NCBI RefSeq assembly: GCF_018448925.1
Contig: NZ_RCWE01000020.1
Span: 1-64,000, forward strand
DNA from: Photorhabdus akhurstii
GTDB taxonomy: Bacteria > Pseudomonadota > Gammaproteobacteria > Enterobacterales > Enterobacteriaceae
DNA length: 64,000 nt
Direction of reading: 5' to 3'
In this document: piece after piece, positions 58,910-64,000 of the stretch
How positions within the stretch are numbered: position 1 is the stretch's first letter
Layout of the letters: each line of letters starts with the position of its first letter
Translations under genes and position numbers: made by a program
Notes under the pieces: generated by a model
Told to the model about the DNA's origin: nothing
Database searches by the model: none
What the model saw: the letters and a program-made list of their open reading frames with translations, nothing else

Positions 58910-59027
58910 TTTTTACTCCAAAGAATAATTTTTTACCATGCTAGTGTAACATTACTGATATAAGGTTGCCTTTATTTCAGTGGATACACTTTCGTAAGAC
59001 AATGGTTAACTGATATTCTACCACACT

Positions 59028-60314
59028 ATGAGTAAAACACACTTGACAGAAAAGAAGTTTTCCGACTTCGCCTTGCACCCCAAGGTTATAGAAGCTCTTG
59101 ATAATAAGGGTTTTTCTAATTGTACACCGATACAAGCATTGACATTGCCTTTCACTGTCGAAGGTCGTGATGTCGCGGGGCAAGCGCAAACCGGTACGGG
59201 GAAGACGCTAGCATTTTTAGCGTCTGCTTTTCATTATTTACTGACTCATCCCGCAGCGGAGGAGCGTCAAACCAATCAGCCAAGAGCGCTGATTATGGCT
59301 CCTACCCGCGAACTTGCTGTACAGATTTACTCAGATGCAGAAAATCTGGCACAGGTAACGGGTTTAAAGATGGGTCTTGCCTACGGCGGCGATGGTTACG
59401 ACAAGCAGCTAAAAGTACTGGAATCTGGTGTTGACATTGTTATAGGCACTACCGGACGTCTGATCGACTATACCAAACAGGGGCACATTAATCTGAATGC
59501 GGTTCAAGTTGTGATTCTTGATGAAGCTGATCGCATGTACGATCTCGGTTTTATCAAAGATATCCGCTGGTTATTCCGCCGGATGCCACCAGCAAACGAA
59601 CGTATGAACCTACTGTTTTCTGCCACGCTCTCTTACCGAGTCCGAGAATTGGCATTTGAGCAAATGAATCATGCAGAGTATGTCGAGGTGGAACCGCTAC
59701 AGAAAACGGGACACCGTATCCGCGAAGAGCTGTTTTATCCTTCTAATGAAGAAAAGATGCGCCTGCTTCAAACGTTATTGGAAGAAGAGTGGCCTGATCG
59801 CTGCATCATTTTCGCCAATACAAAACATCGTTGTGAAGATATCTGGGCGCATCTGGCTGCTGACGGACATCGAGTTGGGTTACTAACCGGTGATGTAGCA
59901 CAAAAAAAACGGTTACGCATTCTAGAAGAATTCAGCAACGGCAATATTGATGTTCTAGTTGCCACTGATGTCGCAGCTCGTGGATTACATATTCCGTCAG
60001 TCACTCACGTATTTAATTATGACTTACCCGATGATTGTGAGGATTATGTCCACCGCATTGGCCGTACTGGTCGTGCAGGTGAAAGCGGCCACTCGATCAG
60101 CCTGGCCTGTGAAGAATACGCTCTAAACCTGCCAGCAATTGAAAGTTATATTCAGCACGCTATCCCGGTCAGCAAATATAACAGTCAAGCCTTGCTGCAA
60201 GACTTACCGGCTCCTAAACGCCGCTACCGTTCGCGTTCAGGAAACCATCAGCGCCGTAACAATTTGTCGCATCGTAATAATACACCACGTAATAACCGTA
60301 AACGTTCAGGCTGA
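59028..60314 (+). CDS. rhlB: ATP-dependent RNA helicase RhlB
   Basis: Predicted 428 aa (E. coli 421). DEAD-box helicase of the RNA degradosome. Q motif GFSNCTPIQ, Walker A AQTGTGKT (Lys59), [23 protein letters not shown] and [10 protein letters not shown] are in order; the basic Arg/Asn-rich tail binds RNA. It precedes gppA by three bases. Confidence 0.97.
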   Translation: MSKTHLTEKKFSDFALHPKVIEALDNKGFSNCTPIQALTLPFTVEGRDVAGQAQTGTGKTLAFLASAFHYLLTHPAAEERQTNQPRALIMAPTRELAVQIYSDAENLAQVTGLKMGLAYGGDGYDKQLKVLESGVDIVIGTTGRLIDYTKQGHINLNAVQVVILDEADRMYDLGFIKDIRWLFRRMPPANERMNLLFSATLSYRVRELAFEQMNHAEYVEVEPLQKTGHRIREELFYPSNEEKMRLLQTLLEEEWPDRCIIFANTKHRCEDIWAHLAADGHRVGLLTGDVAQKKRLRILEEFSNGNIDVLVATDVAARGLHIPSVTHVFNYDLPDDCEDYVHRIGRTGRAGESGHSISLACEEYALNLPAIESYIQHAIPVSKYNSQALLQDLPAPKRRYRSRSGNHQRRNNLSHRNNTPRNNRKRSG

Positions 60315-60317
60315 ATA

Positions 60318-61823
60318 ATGATGCTGAGTTCTTCTTCGCTCTATGCGGCTATCGACCTGGGTTCAAACAGTTTTCATATGCTGGTTGTGCGTGAAGTATC
60401 CGGCAGTATGCAGATACTGGCACGAATCAAACGTAAAGTCAGGCTGGCCGCCGGATTAGATAAAAATAACCGTTTATCTCAACAGGCGATGGAGAGAGGC
60501 TGGCAATGTCTCAGGGTTTTTTCTGAACGCTTACAGGATATACCACCATCACAAATCCGTGTTGTTGCTACGGCAACTTTACGCATCGCTGAAAATTCAG
60601 ACGACTTTGTGAAAAAAGCAGCAGAAATCCTTGATTGTCCGGTTAAGGTAATCAGTGGCGAAGATGAAGCTCGGCTTATTTATCAAGGTGTTGCCCATAC
60701 AACTGGCGGCCCTGAAAAACGTCTGGTTGTCGATATTGGCGGCGCAAGTACAGAACTGGTTACGGGGAATGGTGCAAAAGCCACTCAGTTATCCAGCCTA
60801 AGTATGGGTTGTGTTACCTGGCTTGAAGGCTATTTTAATGACCGTAGCCTGACGGAAGAAAATTTCGCCAAAGCCGAAGCTGCCGCACATGAAACGTTGA
60901 AACCCATTGCACCAAAGCTTACCGAACAAGGTTGGCAGATTTGTGTAGGCGCTTCCGGCACCGTTCAGGCTCTACAAGAAATCATGATTGCTCAGGGTAT
61001 GGACGAGCTGATCACTTTGCCGAAACTTCAAGAGCTCAAACATAAAGCGATTGAATGCGGTAAACTGGAAGAATTGGAAATAGAAGGGTTGACGCTGGAA
61101 CGGGCTTTGGTTTTCCCAAGTGGTCTGGCTATCCTGATAGCGATTTTCCAGGCATTAAATATTGAAAGTATGATCCTTGCGGGCGGCGCCTTACGGGAAG
61201 GTCTTGTTTACGGCATGTTGGATTTACCAATAGAACCCGATATTCGTACCAGAACACTACGTAATATACAGCGCCGTTTTCAGTTAGACGTTGAACAGTC
61301 TCAACGAGTCAAACAATTGGCTGAACACTTCCTACCACAAATTGCGAAACCTTGGGAGCTGGATAGCCGATGTCATGAATTATTACAAAGTGCCTGTCTG
61401 ATACATGAAATTGGCCTGAGTATTGATTTCCACCAAGCTCCATCACATGCAGCCTATCTTATCAATTATCTCACTCTCCCCGGCTATACGCCCGCACAGA
61501 AAAAACTCTTAGCCACATTACTAAAGAACCAAAGTGGCCCCATTGATTTGTTTTCCTTCAATCAACAAAACGCCTTACCTCTGATACAGGCTCAACGTTT
61601 ATGTCGTCTGTTGCGGTTAGCTATCATCTTCGCTAACCGCCGTCGAGATGACACTCTCCCTGCGCTACGTTTAAAAGTGAGTGGTGAAGCGTTAACAATA
61701 ACGTTACCTCATGGCTGGCTAATGCAACACCCTCTGAGGGCAGAGTCTTTACAGCAGGAAATTCAGTGGCAAAGCCATGTTCAATGGCCGCTTGTTTTAG
61801 GCGAGTCGGATACTCAAACCTGA
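60318..61823 (+). CDS. gppA: Guanosine pentaphosphatase / exopolyphosphatase
   Basis: Predicted 501 aa (E. coli 494). Converts pppGpp to ppGpp. The actin-like phosphate loops [28 protein letters not shown] and [12 protein letters not shown] are visible, with the HD-like helical C-terminal half. Tightly linked to rhlB, hence co-transcribed. Confidence 0.96.
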   Translation: MMLSSSSLYAAIDLGSNSFHMLVVREVSGSMQILARIKRKVRLAAGLDKNNRLSQQAMERGWQCLRVFSERLQDIPPSQIRVVATATLRIAENSDDFVKKAAEILDCPVKVISGEDEARLIYQGVAHTTGGPEKRLVVDIGGASTELVTGNGAKATQLSSLSMGCVTWLEGYFNDRSLTEENFAKAEAAAHETLKPIAPKLTEQGWQICVGASGTVQALQEIMIAQGMDELITLPKLQELKHKAIECGKLEELEIEGLTLERALVFPSGLAILIAIFQALNIESMILAGGALREGLVYGMLDLPIEPDIRTRTLRNIQRRFQLDVEQSQRVKQLAEHFLPQIAKPWELDSRCHELLQSACLIHEIGLSIDFHQAPSHAAYLINYLTLPGYTPAQKKLLATLLKNQSGPIDLFSFNQQNALPLIQAQRLCRLLRLAIIFANRRRDDTLPALRLKVSGEALTITLPHGWLMQHPLRAESLQQEIQWQSHVQWPLVLGESDTQT

Positions 61824-61834
61824 ATAAAATCGTT

Positions 61835-61861
61835 TTCCCTGTATCTCTGTGATACAGGGAA
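61835..61861. terminator. Hairpin between convergent gppA and rep
   Basis: TTCCCTGTATC and GATACAGGGAA pair over 11 bp with a 5-base loop. Short T stretches flank it on both sides (TTTTCCC on one side, AATTTCC on the other). It is a probable shared terminator. Confidence 0.65.
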
Positions 61862-61873
61862 TTTCCAACATAT

Positions 61874-63901
61874 TTACGACTTATTTCTTTGCCCAAGCCC
61901 TAAACGCGATTTGATATCCGCGATACGCGATTGCCCTTTTTGCATTCTTTCTTCGGCAGTCACTATTTTTTTATCTTGCGGCCAATGTAAGTCATCTTGT
62001 GGCAACTCGTACAAAAAACGACTGGGTTCTGGGCGGATTAACTCGCCATATTGACGACGCTCTTTACATAAAGTAAAGAATAACTCCCGTTGAGCTCGGG
62101 TGATCCCTACATAAGCCAATCGTCGCTCTTCATCAATATTCTCTTCATCAATACTGCTCTGATGAGGCAATAACCCTTCTTCCATGCCGACCAGAAATAC
62201 ATAGGGAAACTCCAACCCTTTGGAAGCATGTAGAGTCATCAATTGCACCTGATCAAACTCCTCACCATCCTCGTCTCGCTCCAACATATCCCGTAATGTG
62301 AAACGCGCGACCACCTGAGATAAAGTCATTGGTTCGTTCAGTTCATCACCTTCCAGCATTTCACTCATCCAAGTGAACAACTGATTAATATTTTTCATCC
62401 GCATCTCAGCTGCTTTTGGACTCGGTGATGTTTCGTACAGCCAACTTTCATAATCCATACCGTGTAGTAGATCACGTACAGCTAGCAAAGGATCTCGTTC
62501 AACCTGGCGAGTTATCTCATCCATCCAGTGAGTAAAACGCTGTAGTGCCGCCAAACCGCGGCCGGTTAGACTTTGTGCCAAACCAAGATCAAAACTAGCC
62601 TGATAGAGACTTTTATCGCGCTGATTCGCCCATTCACCCAGTTTTTGAATGGTAACCGCACCAATTTCACGTCTTGGTGTATTAACAATTCTTAGGAATG
62701 CGCTGTCATCCTCAGGATTAGTCAGCACCCTCAGATAAGCTAGCAAGTCCTTAATTTCAGGGCGGGCAAAGAAAGAAGTGCCACCAGAAATCCGATAAGG
62801 AATGCGGTTTTGCATCAACATCTTTTCAAACACGCGGGATTGATGATTTCCTCGGTAGAGAATGGCGTAATCTTTATATTCGGTCTTATTGATAAAGTGA
62901 TGCGCCATCAGCTCCCCAATAACCCTTTCCGCTTCATGCTCTTCATTATTAGCGGTAATCACTTTTAACGGATCACCATACCCCAGTTCAGAAAAAAGCC
63001 GTTTTTCAAACACATGGGGGTTATTAGCGATTAAAATATTAGCCGCTTTCAGAATACAGCCAGAGGAACGATAGTTCTGTTCCAGTTTGATCACATTAAG
63101 CTTCGGGAAATCCTCTTTCAGGAGCACCAAATTTTGAGGTCTTGCGCCGCGCCATGAATAAATAGACTGGTCATCATCACCCACCACCGTAAAACGAGCC
63201 CTTTGTCCCACCAACAATTTTACCAGTTGATATTGACTGGTATTGGTGTCCTGATATTCATCTACCAACAGATAACGGATACGGTTCTGCCAACGCTCCC
63301 TGACTTCTTCATCACGCTGCATTAGCAAAGTCGGTTTGGTAATCAAATCGTCAAAATCCAATACATTACAGCTCGCTAGATGTAAATCATAACGACGATA
63401 ACATTCAGCAAACTGCTGCTCCTGAGCTGAACGGGCCAATGCCAAAACTTGCTGTGGAGAAAGCAGATCATTTTTCCAGTTTGAAATGGCAGATATCAAT
63501 TTTTGTAATAGATCTTTATCTTCTTCCAGTAAATCGGCTGTTAAATCTTTCAACAGAGCCATCTGGTCCTGATCATCAAACAACGAGAAATTGCTTTTCA
63601 TTCCTAACGCTTTGTATTCGCGCTTAATAATTTCCAATCCTAATGTGTGGAAAGTAGAAATCATCAGCCCCTTAGCCTCTTTGCGCCCCAGAGTTTGTGC
63701 TACACGCTCTTTCATTTCCCGCGCAGCTTTATTAGTAAACGTCACAGCGGCGATATGACGAGGCTGATAGCCACAAGTACGGATAAGATGAGCAATTTTA
63801 TTGGTGATCACTCTAGTTTTGCCAGAACCCGCTCCCGCCAGGACCAGACAAGGACCAGTAACAAATTCGACAGCTTGTTGTTGGCTAGGATTTAATCGCA
63901 T
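61874..63901 (-). CDS. rep: ATP-dependent DNA helicase Rep
   Basis: Predicted 675 aa (E. coli 673). UvrD-family 3'-5' helicase that travels with the replisome and clears proteins ahead of forks. Walker [10 protein letters not shown] has Lys28; [45 protein letters not shown] and [13 protein letters not shown] follow. It lacks the Tudor tail of UvrD. Converges on gppA. The last 99 bases of the window upstream of it show no gene. Confidence 0.97.
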   Translation of the reverse strand: MRLNPSQQQAVEFVTGPCLVLAGAGSGKTRVITNKIAHLIRTCGYQPRHIAAVTFTNKAAREMKERVAQTLGRKEAKGLMISTFHTLGLEIIKREYKALGMKSNFSLFDDQDQMALLKDLTADLLEEDKDLLQKLISAISNWKNDLLSPQQVLALARSAQEQQFAECYRRYDLHLASCNVLDFDDLITKPTLLMQRDEEVRERWQNRIRYLLVDEYQDTNTSQYQLVKLLVGQRARFTVVGDDDQSIYSWRGARPQNLVLLKEDFPKLNVIKLEQNYRSSGCILKAANILIANNPHVFEKRLFSELGYGDPLKVITANNEEHEAERVIGELMAHHFINKTEYKDYAILYRGNHQSRVFEKMLMQNRIPYRISGGTSFFARPEIKDLLAYLRVLTNPEDDSAFLRIVNTPRREIGAVTIQKLGEWANQRDKSLYQASFDLGLAQSLTGRGLAALQRFTHWMDEITRQVERDPLLAVRDLLHGMDYESWLYETSPSPKAAEMRMKNINQLFTWMSEMLEGDELNEPMTLSQVVARFTLRDMLERDEDGEEFDQVQLMTLHASKGLEFPYVFLVGMEEGLLPHQSSIDEENIDEERRLAYVGITRAQRELFFTLCKERRQYGELIRPEPSRFLYELPQDDLHWPQDKKIVTAEERMQKGQSRIADIKSRLGLGQRNKS

Positions 63902-64000
63902 GATGTTTAATAAGTTATATCAGGACAGTATCTTAGGGGATAGAATTGTAGCAGAAAGGGGGGAAAGGAAACTCGGTTTTCTTTGTGAAGGAAAAGGACT

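Overview
The window is chromosomal DNA of an AT-rich enterobacterium, most likely Photorhabdus or a close Morganellaceae relative. The evidence is near-E. coli-length housekeeping proteins in the E. coli metE-to-ilvC-side order (yigL-pldB-recQ ... corA-uvrD-yigB-xerC-dapF-cyaY-cyaA-hemCDXY-glmZ-tRNAs-thrP-wec-rho-trxA-rhlB-gppA-rep), combined with a hydroxamate siderophore island, an AbiE-type module and insertion-sequence debris. The genus is inferred from this style; no species marker is present.

Region 1 (1-2475): three tandem, very similar two-helix membrane proteins of unknown function. The first is cut by the window edge, and a one-base difference changes its 3' end. Region 2 (2495-6157): yigL, pldB and recQ on the minus strand. 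The genes that lie beside recQ in E. coli (rhtB, rhtC, pldA) are absent.

Region 3 (6158-23383) is an accessory island. A Fur-box-preceded operon encodes a free-standing NIS siderophore synthetase, a TonB receptor, a periplasmic binding protein, two permeases and an ATPase. It is followed by a FhuF-like iron reductase with strong Fur boxes, then a PLP decarboxylase, a flavin N-hydroxylase and an acyltransferase fused to a second NIS synthetase. Together these could make, export-independent of this locus, and re-import a macrocyclic hydroxamate (desferrioxamine/bisucaberin/putrebactin class) and reductively release the iron. The island ends with a transposase remnant and an AbiEi/AbiEii pair.

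Region 4 (23384-40638): yigI, rarD, a GNAT acetyltransferase, an AT-rich gap with two octanucleotide tandem arrays (16 and 7 copies), then corA, uvrD (with a LexA box), yigB, xerC, DUF484, dapF, lptM, cyaY, cyaA (TTG start, CRP site), hemC-hemD-hemX-hemY and a TM2-domain protein.

Region 5 (40785-43379): the small RNA glmZ on the minus strand with a sigma54-type promoter and two GlrR-type upstream palindromes, the argX-hisR-leuT-proM tRNA operon, and the permease thrP (yifK). Region 6 (43636-56547): the complete enterobacterial common antigen operon wecA-wzzE-wecB-wecC-rffG-rffH-wecD-wecE-wzxE-wecF-wzyE-wecG. Region 7 (56790-63901): rho, trxA, rhlB, gppA and rep. All identifications come from reading the translated proteins against remembered families; no database search was possible.
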